Shown here in pieces: positions 36,182-48,999 of a stretch of 64,000 nucleotides of DNA. The notes beneath the pieces were generated by a model that worked only from the letters and a program-made list of their open reading frames with translations, was not told where the DNA came from and ran no database searches. Made by a program: the position numbers and the translations under genes. The first letter of the stretch is position 1; each line of letters begins with the position of its first letter. Source of the DNA: Marasmius tenuissimus (lineage: Eukaryota > Basidiomycota > Agaricomycetes > Agaricales > Marasmiaceae); the NCBI GenBank assembly GCA_029532415.1, contig JAQOTA010000047.1, positions 248,001 through 312,000 of the forward strand, written 5' to 3'.

Positions 36182-37745
36182 CTACTCGACAAAACTTTGT
36201 AGGAACTTCATTAAAACTTTTGAGCCTCCCGGTGGGTCTTCAGTCTTCTCGATCTCATCCATAACTTGTTGAACTCCTCTCTCTTTGTAGTTTTCAACGA
36301 GTCGGTATGCGGAGATTGCACTCTTCAACGTGGTCGAGGAGGAGAATCCCAGGGCCCGAGCAAGTTCTTCCAGCGTAGGAAACCGCGACTTCTGTCAAAT
36401 GGTAAGTGAATGTTATTAGCGAATGTTATTCTGAAGAATGCTGACCAGTGAAGAATTAGGTCGCTTCCTTTTGTACTCATTCGCAAACTCGGCCATGAAA
36501 CGCCAACGATTGACTATCTCCGGGTTCTGGAGGGCATGATGGCGGGTGACCTTGAATTCCTCGTAACCTGGCCGATTGTGAAGCTCGCGCTGAAGCCAGT
36601 CGACAACCTCGGTTCTCGCTTTGGCCACAGTACGGTTTGTATTGCTGGGTTCGCGAGGACCCTGAATTGATGACGAAGGTTTTACCGGATCAGGCTCATC
36701 AGAATCCTGGCAAAATATGAGGGCCAATGCTACAAGAGAAACACGGCCGGCACCAACCTCGGGACGGTCATCGACGTCAAGGAAAAGGTGGCCTCTCGGC
36801 GGAAAGTCCAGCATTTCGGGGCTATACACAGTCTTCTCCACATCAGCGGGATCGAAGGCCGTTGCAAAGGTGACCTCGTATTCAGCGAACTGAGAGTGTT
36901 GCTGACTGACAGTCACTGTTTTGCAGCCTTCACGACAGCCTCAGACCAAGCTGTCTTAACCACGGAGCAAGTGGGAATAGACGTACCGCGTATCGCAGCA
37001 TTGGTTTTCTGGAGCTCCCGCATAACGTCCTTCGCCGAAACGAACAGGGGTAATACAGGGAGGCTGGTGCCGAGTACGCAAGGAACTCGTATATTCGCTA
37101 CTTGGCCCCGGCTCTTCCCAACAGATCTCGAGTCGCGGACAAACACAGTGAGCGCCGTTATCTGCAGTGTAAGAAGTGAGTATGATTGACAAGAATGACT
37201 GGCATCGAAGCTGACCCCGCTTTCAGGAGCAACTGGCGGAGGAACGGGCTCTGTTGCCGGAGAGTTGGGGGCATTCAGGGTCAGGTTGGACTGGGGTGTG
37301 GATGGCGAGTAGGGTGACTGCCGAGGTTCACAGGTTGTGAACCCGTTGTCCTTGTCCAGTAGCCCTGCTATCAGAGCATCTTTGTTGGTGTCGCGTTTGA
37401 TGGTTGTGCTAGTGACCCTTTTCCCTTGAGATGCTGGCCAAAAGTCGATTTGTCTCAATACCAGACTTGCGATTTGAGTCTTATTCAGACCGCTGGGAGG
37501 GATTGAGTGAGTCTTTGAGAAAGAAAGAAAAGACGAGCTATTCAAACACACTGGAGGTCAGCTTGCTCGTAGGGCCGTGGCGGTAAAGAAACAGCCAGAT
37601 TGGGAGACGGGGAAGCAGCCAACGCCGAAGCAGGAGTTGGCTCGAGCGGCACTGGAGTGGAAGTTTGGGTGTTCATTGGAGAGGGATGCAGGGACGGGCC
37701 GAGGTCCAGAGACCTCGGAATTAAATGATAAGGCAACTGGGTCAT
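36182..37745 (-). CDS. Unrecognised element-encoded protein (copy A)
   Basis: I do not recognise a family. Minus-strand exons join through short introns near 37492-37551, a 57-bp segment near 37167-37223, 36950-36995 and 36398-36447, giving roughly 450 residues. The N-terminus is Pro-rich. A segment SGLNKTQIASLVLRQIDFW...NKDALIAGLLDKDNGF looks like a small helical SAP-like module. The middle contains ITALTVFVRDSR and a VPTL-type strand pattern. The C-terminal part has FPTLEELARALGFSSS...LKSAISAYRLVENY, which could be a helix-turn-helix. It faces the three other element genes and converges with the XPG-like gene. A DNA-binding accessory protein is one possibility. Confidence 0.6.
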
Positions 37746-38325
37746 TTGACCCCTACGTGTTGTCTATCTGGACGTCGGACGATCGACGAAAAGGTAGTCG
37801 GGCAATTGGCTCAATGTGCATTTGCATCCGTGAACGCAGCCAATCCGTGCGGATTGAGGCCTTGACGTAAGGGGAGCGGTGTTGTAGCGGTTCCTCAGAG
37901 GTTTGGGGGGATTGTGTCGCACAGATGGGTGACAGAGAGTGCACTTCGAGGCTGTGAAGCGTCGGAGCTGGCTCGAATTGGAGGAGGGAGACTCGCGAGC
38001 ATGCCCGGGGAGGCTGTTTGGGGTACTTCCGGCGGAAATTCAGTCGATTGAGATCCACGCGAGGGTGATTGCCCTCCAAACACTCTAATTCAAACTTTGT
38101 CCTTATTTTACATTCTAAATGGGGCCCTCGAGACAAGAGGGGGACGATTACCGAGACATTAACTTCGAGATCCGCGCGAACTACCGTGCAAGCGCCTGGA
38201 AGCGCCCATGACGTCGTGGGCATGGGGTCACCCGGGTAGGGTTATCGACCGGGTAACCGGGGGGTAACCGCGGCTTACGTCAAGGTTAACCATGCCCCGA
38301 GGGCAGGAGTACGCTGCTGATACAT
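37746..38325. other. Right end of element copy A
   Basis: No supported gene lies here. A minus-strand open frame at 37753-38223 has no domain signal and a composition unlike a protein. The last 110 bp are GC-rich with two GGGTAACC blocks and a GGTTAACC, all built on palindromic cores, plus the 11-bp repeat CGTGGGCATGG shared with the left end. These are candidate recombinase-binding sites. Confidence 0.5.
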
Positions 38326-38333
38326 AGAGTATA
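38318..38333 (+). other. Element-element junction (circle-junction-like)
   Basis: The end of copy A (TGATACAT) is fused directly to the start of copy B (AGAGTATA) with no host base between them. The sequence is what the joined ends of a circular form would look like, so it also predicts the attachment site of the free circle. Confidence 0.85.
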
Positions 38334-38705
38334 ATACACACCCTACTATAGGCGTGGGCATGGTCATGGGCACGGCCAAATGGCCCATGGTTACATGGGC
38401 ACTTACACCTAGGATATTCAGGGTAAACGGAGACAAGCGTCTTTTGTAGTAGCCAGATGCCTCTACCCGAACGAACTAAGCGTGACTGTTTGCAACTCGA
38501 GATCGAAATGGCCCTCGAAAAGGTGCTCAGCGTGTCTCTCTCCGTTCTCTCTCATCTCAGCCGAAGCAGTCGCAAAAAAAACCACACAAGCACAGCAAAA
38601 TTTATCAAAGGAGTCATATTCGCAACACTACATACTCAGAGATACAAGGTCTGACATTTCGAATGGATTGTTAGGCTTGGAATTAACGCGAGACGGCTAG
38701 GAACA

Positions 38706-41700
38706 ATGGCACGGTCGGATGCATTAGACTCGCCAAAGAGACGCCGTCATGTCCTCAGGTCGCCTCATTCGACGGCGCCAGATCGCGTACGCGCCGCTAA
38801 ACGCTCCTCGGTTCCTCGTGCTCGTAGAGAAACCATCGCGTCTGGACCCTGTCCTCCAGCTCCGTCACTAAGTCAGCCAGTCAACCCTTTCTCAATCTCC
38901 ATAGAGACCACGATATTCAGTCTTCCGCCGCCTTCCATGTCTTCTATTCCTCGCGAAAGGCTGCAGGATCTCCTGACTCCCCAGACTGCTGGCCTTGTGT
39001 CACCGGCGTCTGAGAGCGGATCTGTGGGCGGGAGTTCAACTTTCCGCGAAACTATCGAAGCCGAAACGCAAGCACAACGGGCTCGCCGCCAGGAGGAGAA
39101 AGATGAGATGGGCGGCACTGCGGATTTATATGGCAAGTGGTGGAACGAGTATAAGACTTGGTGGTGGTCGACAGTGGCGCCTCGGATAGAATCGAACGGG
39201 TGGGACCATGAGCAACCACTACCCGTCACCGCTGCGAAAGCGGCTCTGTTCCTGGATTATACCATGACCCGAAACAAGGTGAGCCATCAGGGACAGGATC
39301 ACGGTGTGTCGCTCATATAATCATAGCGAGACAGCAGAGGAGTAGAAATTCCTAACTCAAGCCTCGGTGTGCACAGCATCAAGAGCTGTATTAACTCCCT
39401 CGAAAACCTCCGGCAGAGAACCGAGCACGAACACAGGGGCGATCCGGAGGCTCAGAGACCTCTGAGGGATGATAGCCGGATCAAGAAGATCGAGGAGGCT
39501 GCTCAAGCGAACGAAAGAACTCGCGAAGACGAGGCGAAGAGGCTCAAGGCCGCGGGGACATCTGCAGGTAAGTGGTCAGCATATGTTAATACGCTCGCGA
39601 ACCACAAAAGTGAATAATCGTGATACAGATACTTACACAACGGAGCAAATCAGGAAGGCTGCACGCTCATGCATTGATGGCGAATTTTCTGGAAACACCG
39701 AGGTTCATCTCGGTGTCAGGAACCGCTGCATGTTCCTCCTCACCGCGCACTCTTTAGTCCGAGGAGACAACACCAGGAGATTGTGCTGGTCTGATTTCTT
39801 CTTCAGATATACGCCGAATCCTGCGCTGGACGCCATGGACCTTTACGGTAGCATGAGCCACAAACACGACATCCTAGTGAGCTGATTCTTACTCCGGGGA
39901 TATCATATGGCTGACAAAACCTAGTCCGTGGCCTTCCTGTCAAACATGGGGAAGAATAATCACGTTGGCCGACGGGATGAGCATGGGCTCATCCGCCACC
40001 GTGTTGTTGACATGTGTGGGATCGGAGCCCTCGCCATGTACTTGTTCAGCTGCTTCCACATTCTAAATAGGACGGTCCCCGACTTTGCTCCCGATTTTGA
40101 GCATCCCAACGCCGGGGAGTTTGGCTATCGTGAATGGTACGGCTTTTGCCTGTTTCCGGGTGGTAAAAACCAAAGCGAGCCGCTCGGGTACGCAGGTAAG
40201 CTGTTCAGCCCGACTTTCCCAATACAAAGTCTGAAAAAATATTCATTTAGCCCACGCCAACGTCATACACGCTATTCATACAAAGAACGACATACATGTG
40301 TCAAAGGCTACTCATATGGGTCGCGTACAAGGTGCCTTCAACGCTCGCTTGTACGGAGCATCCGAAGCTGCCACGAAGGCGCTTGGCGGCTGGAACGAGC
40401 AGGGCTCATTCAAGCAGTGCTACGATCTTCGGCTTCCTCTGGAAGCGATGCTAGGGGCTGCATTTTTCCTCGCCAATCACCCGGAACGACATGCTCTTCC
40501 CCGGGGGCAGATAGGTATGATCTCCATTTCTGTTCATCTTGAATATCCTGCATGAGCTGACTTGACGCCGCAGTTGTGCCGGCATGGCTCCTTGGGCAAA
40601 TTTGGCCATGGATAGAGGAGGAGATGCAGAAATATGAGGAACGCCGCAAGGAACATGGGAGAAAGGCACTCGACCTCGCGCTCGTAAATTTCCTGAACCT
40701 GCTTGGGAAGCTTCGGGAGGTCCTTTGCCAGGATCTCGCTATGCTCTACGCTGAAAATCCTTCGTATGTTGTCTTCAGCTATGCTCCCTTCAACGCCCTT
40801 GAGTTCCGTTCGTTCGCCACTGACGCAGCCAATGCCGTCAAAGCTGCCGTTGCAACCGCGAGCGCGAGCCTCCAGAAGTATCCGGAAGATATGGCTCGCG
40901 CGCTGGAGGGTATCACCCTCGCAAGTGAGGCACGGGTGGAGGCAATTCAGCTGGAACATAAGACTCAGATGGAGGATGTGAAGGCTGAAATACGAGGACT
41001 TACAGATGCTGTGAAGTTCAGCACGTTCTTTCCGCCAGCGAAGCGGATGCGTTTGGAACCTAGCTCGTTGACTCGATCCGTTCCAGGCCACTCTGAGAAA
41101 CCAGCGAAGTCGAGGAGCACGAGGAACAGAAAGACATCTCGTCTCCCTTTGGCTCTCCATTTACCAACACCATCTTCCACTCCCACAGCTTCTCCTGCCA
41201 CATCTCCACCGCCTTCATCACCTCCCGCCACACCTCAACCCCTGTCATCTCCTGCCGCAGAGGGAGTACAGACGCCTCCAGCCGAGGGGGATGTGTCCAT
41301 ACCCGAGCCTCATGAGGACATTTCTAGTACGACTAATCCTCAGGCTACGGCACCACAGGCACTAGGGAGGTACTACATGCGTAGAGGGGATCTCATTGTG
41401 GAACTGGCTCGAGGGCAGCTCGACGAGAAGCAGGAACTAGCCATGGGGGAGATAGAGACCCGGATCGGACGAGAGAAGGCATCTCTCCATGTCTGGGAAT
41501 GGGTAGTGTATGGTTCTCGACGCCCGGACGAATGGCTACCACGCTACGCTCTGCGAAACGTGGTGACTCGCGAGGACATGTGGTGTGAGTACTCGGAGGG
41601 ATTTGACGGCTGTATGTCGTTGCAGCAATTGGAAAACGATTTCCCGAGGTGGAGGGCCAAAAACACAGGCCTTGGGACCGAAATGTCGCGCCGAGGGAAG

Positions 41701-41901
41701 TTTTGGGGGCTGATTCGGGAGCTAGCAGGAAGGGAGGGGTGGAGCCAGTCGTTGGCGTTCAGATTCCTGGAGGCCAAGTACCCGCAAAACCCTGCCGGGC
41801 ACACATCATTCCGTACGGCGGGAAATTTTGCTCGCTGGTTGCAGGAGGATAAGGGTAGGAACTACCGCGAAGTTATAGCGCAGGCATCGTCGTATCTGTA
41901 G
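38706..41901 (+). CDS. Tyrosine recombinase with Ndc10-like core and GCR1_C-like tail (copy B)
   Basis: It has the same six-exon structure and the same 955-residue product as copy A, with R297, K345, H447, R450, W473 and Y483 all intact. Two potentially active recombinase genes are therefore present. Exons lie 11,254 bp downstream of those of copy A. Confidence 0.88.
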
Positions 41902-42280
41902 CTAAAAGGTCAGTCTTTTTGCTCAGACTCGATGAGTGTGAACCTTACCTGTTGGTTCATTATAGGTTATTCGAAACTTTCGGGCATTGCCCCCGTTTTC
42001 TTGGTTGAGGTCCCAGCCTGGGTGACAAGTAGAGTCAACATTCTATTCTGAGGGTTCTCGGGTGCAGACAACAACAAGGAGACGAGGCTGAGGCGTACGC
42101 TGGCCTTCAGCGAGCGTAACACTCCTCGCTTTTTGTTTTAGTCTCCCTCAATTTTTGTACTTGTCAATACTAATTCTTAGTCTAGTTAATGCTTAATTCT
42201 CATTGTACGAGCAATAGTAAATAGATTTCTACGTTAACTGTGCTAAGATATACCTGAAAGAGAGTGTCGAGACGTACCAA

Positions 42281-42530
42281 GGGCGTTGATGGTGGTGGTT
42301 GGGTTGAGGGTCCAGAAAGAATTCACACGGTTGACGCGTGTCGGATGACCAGCGCTCAGAAAGGCCTGAGGACGAGAATGGAAGGTGGGCGCTTTGGTAC
42401 ACGGTGCGGATTGTCCGAGCGCCCACCTTCCATTCTCGTCCTCAGGCCTTTCTGAGCGCTGGTCATCCGACACGCGTCAACCGTGTGAATTCTTTCTGGA
42501 CCCTCAACCCAACCACCACCATCAACGCCC
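42281..42530. repeat. Perfect 113-bp inverted repeat with inverted spacer (copy B)
   Basis: Arms 42281-42393 and 42418-42530 match those of copy A. The spacer 42394-42417 starts TTGGTACACGG and ends GATTGTCCG, the exact reverse complement of the copy A spacer. Confidence 0.95.
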
Positions 42531-42639
42531 GTCGTTGAGCATGTCGGTAAGTTACCTACAATCCATTTCATACAGTAGTTTTAGAATACAAAATACAACT
42601 CGTATACAACGAAAGTGGGTGGGGTGGCCAAAAGGCAAA

Positions 42640-45600
42640 ATGAGTGAAATTATGAAACGAAAACCGAATGCGATCCCCGTTTCGACGCGAAAAAAAAAAG
42701 TGTAAATACATCAAAGAGCTGATCAGCCTTTTTCCAGAAAGTTTTCTAGGCAGAACGCTGCACGAAGGCCCTGCAGATCGTCTCAAGTAACCCCAAAAAC
42801 CTTGTAGGATGGTAGGTGTGTATTCCCTCGCTCATGAAGCCCAATCTCATCCAGTTTTAGTCCCGATTCCTCGACATTGAAGCCGAGCTAAGCAGTGAGA
42901 ATGAATACGACGACGAAGAAGAAAAGGAATTGATTGCTCGAGATGACGATGGTAAGTTTTATGGTTTTCGATCCGCGGTCAACATCCTAATGCATTATCA
43001 GATTTCATCGACGATACGATACAGAAGGACGCTAAGCTGGTACTCCCTCCGCGCTTGCCTGCGTTGGAAGCCTCCATTCCAGATAGCTGGATGATTACTC
43101 CTCGTTCTCGTTCTCTCGAGGATGAATCTAAAGATCTGGAGGGAGATTTCCAATCCCAATTGATGCAAATTCTACAACGCACCGACCCAGAGCTCCTCCG
43201 TCCCAACAATACTCGGGTACGCGTTCCTTCAAGCGTAAACGAGAGCTATTCCCACTTCTTACGGCCTAACCACGTCCTCGAACCCGAACCATCGATACCC
43301 TACTCGTTTAGTACAACGCCAAAGCCCGAGGAGGAGGCAAGGAAGCGTAAACTCCTCATACAGAAAACCTGTTCCCCCTCGTTTCCATCTCCATCTCCGT
43401 CCTCTACTCCGATTCCAATCCTCGAGCCCTCATCTATATCCCCATCTTCCAAGAAGAGGAAGACCCTAGCGGATGTTTCAGCCAGTTCTGCGCCGTTCGG
43501 GACTTTCATTCCGAGAAAACCGCCCTCAGATGCGAGGGAAAAATGGTCGAAATGGGTTGCGGGGCACCCTGAGGCGCCTGATTCGAGTGTCCGAAGGCGA
43601 GAACTTGCTCCTGGTGAATGGGTGGAGGTGAAAGCAGGGCTATATAAGGGCGACGCTGGGATGGTGTGGAGACCTGATACTACGAGGTCAGGCACTTATG
43701 GATACTTCGTGCTGCTTGTTCCTCGGCTGTCCCGTCCTAAACAGCCCAAACCAGCAGATTCTGGTATCGAACCCCACAGTCGCGCCATCCCCGTGTCAAC
43801 GCCACGAGAACGTCCACCACCTCGCCTCTTCTCCCCCGAAGATTTTGACCGGGGAGTAGAACGTGAGAGTGACCACATATTCCGCTTCCGTCGCCAAACC
43901 TTCAGCCACGGTCTTGTTGTCAAATTTTTCAGGGAAACATCAGTCGCGCCTTCCCGAGTCGTTCCCCCCAATCTGGGCGAGCTCTTCCTATACTCTAAAC
44001 ACCCGTTTGTCGTGAACTTCCCTCTCCCCCTTCCGCAATACTTTGTCTTCCAAATCGGGGACAGAGTACTTCCTTCTGGAGAGAGCCGAACCGGCATTAT
44101 TGATGAGCTCAGCGATAATGCATGCGTAGTCAACTTTGGGGATTTGGACAACGAAAAACATCCCTATGCACTGGCGAGCATCGAGAAGGTCGTAACACCT
44201 GGAGATACAATACGAGTTCTGGGTGGCGAGCATCTGGGGAAAGAGGGTCTTGTCTCCGAACGACACGGCTCTACTCTTTGTGTGCTTGCGAGGGAGGATA
44301 GACATACGAAAACCGTACGTACAAAGGTGGCTCTCTTTTGTGAAACGAAAGGTTCCCTCACGCGTTAATCATAGAACTTCTTTGTGAACATCAACTCGGT
44401 AAAAGTCGAAACCCTCAGCTTCGACCAGCATGAAGATATGCCGTGGCTCAACCTCGAGGTGATCATCAACCGGGGAAGATATTGCGACATGAGGGCTGTC
44501 GTGAAAAGTGTGAGGCTGACTCCACTTCGCGATTGCCTCAGGTTATTGCTTTTTGTTACTGAGCTTGCGTGCTCGGTGGAGCTGGAGCTTGACGCGGTGG
44601 TTGAAGTGATGTGAGTAACCCAGGAACTGAACGAGCGCTAATCTAACCCGATGTGTCAATTGGCAGTACGAAAAAAAATCCCCTCGATTACCAGCCTCTC
44701 AGACCGTCTCAAAAGGCCAGGTTCGGAATCGATGAACTCATGGCCAAGATGCGCACAGGCAGAGTACCTTGGGTTGGTATGCGAGTTCAGGTCACCGGGG
44801 GTGCTCACAAGGGCAAGGGAGGTATCGTCAGGGATGTCGATCGTTCGACTCGAGATACCTCACACAGCGGACTTGACGTTTCTGTCGAGCTACAGGTGAT
44901 CTCTCCAAACATGAGTCACCGAGTCGAAAAAATCGATTACGCCCATATCCGTGAGGTTGACAGCCGTCTAGAGCTTGCGAAATGCATGCCTCTTACACGC
45001 GCGCAAGATTTCTACAGACCTTGGGTCGGCACGAAGCAGGGAGAATTGAAGAAACTGCGGCATGGGGTTGAGATCACAGAGAACCCTTCAGTGTCGTCGA
45101 TCTCATCCTCCAGTGCTACTCCAATTCATGTATCAGAGTACGAAGGCCTCGATTGGGATGACACTGCTAACCCCTGGAATCCTCACTCCCTCTCGCCAAC
45201 AATATGGTCGTCTCCGGACTTCGACCTTCTTTCATCTCCTACCTCTCCCATCCCTGACACTGTGCTTGCTTCTCCTCGCCCTCGCCCTTCCCGTCGTCCA
45301 CCACCCCCGTCACCGCCTTCTACCCACTGGATTCTCCACCCCCGGTTGCTCGGCATCCCAATCCGTGTGACAATCACCGGTGGTAAATGGAAAAGAAAAA
45401 GTGCCTATGTCACTTCAACAAGCAGTGACCAAGGCCCGTTTATCGCGTTCCACCTGAAGGATGACACACATGCAATCGACGGACAGTGGATACGGAAACA
45501 CACTGAACGACCCAAGCCCAACTCCGAGCAGGCTCTTATGGTGGTCACCGCTGGTGAGGAGCAACACATTGGCAAGTTCGCACGTCGCATCTCCTACTTC

Positions 45601-45873
45601 TTCAATGAGAGCCGATCAGACAATACTCGCTGGCTCATTGTTGGTGTCGTGGATCGTACGGGAAGGCAGGATTGTCTCACAAATGAACTTTTGGAGCTTC
45701 CGCCGACTCACTTGGATGTTGTTGAAGAGAGCAAGGAAGACAGGGAGGCTGGTAATGCATTGTTCGAGGGGGTGCGATACGCGGCCAAAGTTGGGAAGCC
45801 AGAGATAAGGCGACCCGGGGAAGGTGATTTGAGCAGCCTACGCAATGCTTGCAGTTCGGCCCTTATATTATAA
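42640..45873 (+). CDS. Spt5-like KOW-domain protein (copy B cargo)
   Basis: The protein and exon structure are identical to those of copy A (968 residues, five KOW-type segments, acidic N-terminus). Because the palindrome with the flipped spacer lies just upstream, the two copies might differ in leader structure, though not in protein. Confidence 0.8.
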
Positions 45874-46041
45874 TCGACTTCTTGTATTGTTAGAATGCTG
45901 CCTCTTCCTGTCTTTCACGCTGATGTCGTATGAACTGTTTGTACTCGTAGGCGACAATGTATGTTTGTGGTACCACATGACAAGCGCACAGACTGAGACA
46001 ACGGATCCTGTAGCCTTGACTTCCACCTCCACTCTTCCTCA

Positions 46042-47243
46042 ATGGGCAGCAAAGTATCGTGGTCGGAACGAGCAGTCGCAAAGGATACTCGATCCCTGAA
46101 CGAGTTCTGTTTGACTGAAGGATTTCGGAAGAATCACCGAGAACAACGCTCGCTTATTCTCGGCGTCCACGCTAAGTACTGTCCACACCGCTCTCGGCGC
46201 TCTGGGGTCTAATTCTATGCTTTTCAGCGATCTTTTAGACAGTCTGAAGGCGGACTCTCATCCTTACATTCACGCCGAGCCTCCAGTGAAGACTTTCTTC
46301 GGCATCTTGTCAAAATACAGCGAAGCCGCCGCCGTTTTTCTCTTTGTGTTTGACAGTTCAACATCCCGAAAGTATACCTGCCGTGACAAGGGCCTCTACC
46401 ACGACGCAAGGTGCCTTATACTCAACTTTGGCTACTATTTCATCGAGGTGAGTTGACGTGTTACTAGCTTGTCAACCATACTAATCATACATACATATCA
46501 CTCAGGCGGAGGGGGAAGCAGTTTCTTTACTCGCTTCCCTCTCCCGTTCACATGCTATAGATGGAGTTATTTCGGAAGACAACTACCTTACGGCACTCAA
46601 TGTTGGAGTACTCCTTCGTATTTCCCGGTAAGTCTCAAACGGCTGCGTTTAGATCCTCACTCATATACCAGAATACAAAGGGAACAATCTCCAAATAGCC
46701 TCGTCTATGACATCGCGACCGAAGGAGATCATATCAACATGACTCCGTCCCTACCGCAAGCCTACACGGAGCAACTAAGCGTAATTTTGAAGCCCAGACT
46801 GCCGGATATTGCACGGCTCGCTTCGTTTTGCCAGGAACAATGGCATTGGTCGAATTCACAGATTGTGGAGTGCTTTTCAACGTCTCTCCTGAAGGGAGTC
46901 ATCTTCAGAATGCTGCACTCAGTATGTACATACTAAGCTTTCATGTTCGCCATCTAAAGGTCCTCAGCCTCTAGTCCTGTTTGACGAAAGCCGGCACATA
47001 TTTCGCGAAAGATTCTGGAGGATGGACTCAATTCGAGAGGACTCCAACCACGTCACCGAGAACGCCATTGAATATGTTCGGGTTACGTTTTCGGTCAGTG
47101 GTATACTTGCGGTGGCTGCCTTGACCACCCCGCGGCCAATCGAGCAAACGGTTTGGGTACCACTGCCGGTTCTCCTCGTTGCGAAACTACCTCGAAACCT
47201 GTCGCAGGTGAGCTGGATCCTCCTTCTACTTCCCTCCTGGTAA
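46042..47243 (+). CDS. XPG/PIN-like nuclease relative (copy B cargo)
   Basis: It matches copy A except for one synonymous change in a Tyr codon (47075). The same catalytic-position substitutions are present, so they predate the duplication. Confidence 0.65.
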
Positions 47244-47435
47244 TCCCCGTACTCAATGCGAAGCATTTAGCGGCGCTTCGACCTCGCAGCCTCAGGTGTG
47301 GTCAGTCGTGAGAGTCCGGACGGCGAGGATTAGTGCAAGTCCACCGGTAGTACACTCTATACACGCTGCCATTTGTTTACATCTACTGTATGCTACTCTG
47401 GAAATTTGTACTTGTAGAAAGCTCGAATAATAGAT

Positions 47436-48999
47436 CTACTCGACAAAACTTTGTAGGAACTTCATTAAAACTTTTGAGCCTCCCGGTGGGTCTTCAGTCT
47501 TCTCGATCTCATCCATAACTTGTTGAACTCCTCTCTCTTTGTAGTTTTCAACGAGTCGGTATGCGGAGATTGCACTCTTCAACGTGGTCGAGGAGGAGAA
47601 TCCCAGGGCCCGAGCAAGTTCTTCCAGCGTAGGAAACCGCGACTTCTGTCAAATGGTAAGTGAATGTTATTAGCGAATGTTATTCTGAAGAATGCTGACC
47701 AGTGAAGAATTAGGTCGCTTCCTTTTGTACTCATTCGCAAACTCGGCCATGAAACGCCAACGATTGACTATCTCCGGGTTCTGGAGGGCATGATGGCGGG
47801 TGACCTTGAATTCCTCGTAACCTGGCCGATTGTGAAGCTCGCGCTGAAGCCAGTCGACAACCTCGGTTCTCGCTTTGGCCACAGTACGGTTTGTATTGCT
47901 GGGTTCGCGAGGACCCTGAATTGATGACGAAGGTTTTACCGGATCAGGCTCATCAGAATCCTGGCAAAATATGAGGGCCAATGCTACAAGAGAAACACGG
48001 CCGGCACCAACCTCGGGACGGTCATCGACGTCAAGGAAAAGGTGGCCTCTCGGCGGAAAGTCCAGCATTTCGGGGCTATACACAGTCTTCTCCACATCAG
48101 CGGGATCGAAGGCCGTTGCAAAGGTGACCTCGTATTCAGCGAACTGAGAGTGTTGCTGACTGACAGTCACTGTTTTGCAGCCTTCACGACAGCCTCAGAC
48201 CAAGCTGTCTTAACCACGGAGCAAGTGGGAATAGACGTACCGCGTATCGCAGCATTGGTTTTCTGGAGCTCCCGCATAACGTCCTTCGCCGAAACGAACA
48301 GGGGTAATACAGGGAGGCTGGTGCCGAGTACGCAAGGAACTCGTATATTCGCTACTTGGCCCCGGCTCTTCCCAACAGATCTCGAGTCGCGGACAAACAC
48401 AGTGAGCGCCGTTATCTGCAGTGTAAGAAGTGAGTATGATTGACAAGAATGACTGGCATCGAAGCTGACCCCGCTTTCAGGAGCAACTGGCGGAGGAACG
48501 GGCTCTGTTGCCGGAGAGTTGGGGGCATTCAGGGTCAGGTTGGACTGGGGTGTGGATGGCGAGTAGGGTGACTGCCGAGGTTCACAGGTTGTGAACCCGT
48601 TGTCCTTGTCCAGTAGCCCTGCTATCAGAGCATCTTTGTTGGTGTCGCGTTTGATGGTTGTGCTAGTGACCCTTTTCCCTTGAGATGCTGGCCAAAAGTC
48701 GATTTGTCTCAATACCAGACTTGCGATTTGAGTCTTATTCAGACCGCTGGGAGGGATTGAGTGAGTCTTTGAGAAAGAAAGAAAAGACGAGCTATTCAAA
48801 CACACTGGAGGTCAGCTTGCTCGTAGGGCCGTGGCGGTAAAGAAACAGCCAGATTGGGAGACGGGGAAGCAGCCAACGCCGAAGCAGGAGTTGGCTCGAG
48901 CGGCACTGGAGTGGAAGTTTGGGTGTTCATTGGAGAGGGATGCAGGGACGGGCCGAGGTCCAGAGACCTCGGAATTAAATGATAAGGCAACTGGGTCAT
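47436..48999 (-). CDS. Unrecognised element-encoded protein (copy B)
   Basis: Identical open segments and splice pattern to the copy A gene, with a SAP-like N-terminal segment and a possible C-terminal helix-turn-helix. No function can be assigned. Confidence 0.6.

Larger units (their letters stand above)
27072..38325 (+). mobile_element. Cargo-bearing tyrosine-recombinase element, copy A (11,254 bp)
   Basis: A unit of 11,254 bp is repeated head-to-tail immediately downstream. It carries a tyrosine recombinase, an Spt5-like protein, an XPG/PIN-like protein and one unrecognised gene on the other strand. There are no LTRs, no terminal inverted repeats and no DDE transposase or reverse transcriptase. 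An 11-bp direct repeat CGTGGGCATGG lies near both ends (27099-27109 and 38215-38225). Recombinase type, lack of target duplication and tandem arrangement all fit integration of a circular intermediate, as in Cryptons. Classical Cryptons are a few kb and carry little beyond the recombinase, so this is an unusually large member. Confidence 0.85.

Noticed and set aside
37753..38223. Minus-strand open frame of 156 codons at the element's right end (also 49007-49477)
   Set aside because: No domain, no splice partners and skewed composition. It overlaps the GC-rich terminal region and is more likely chance.
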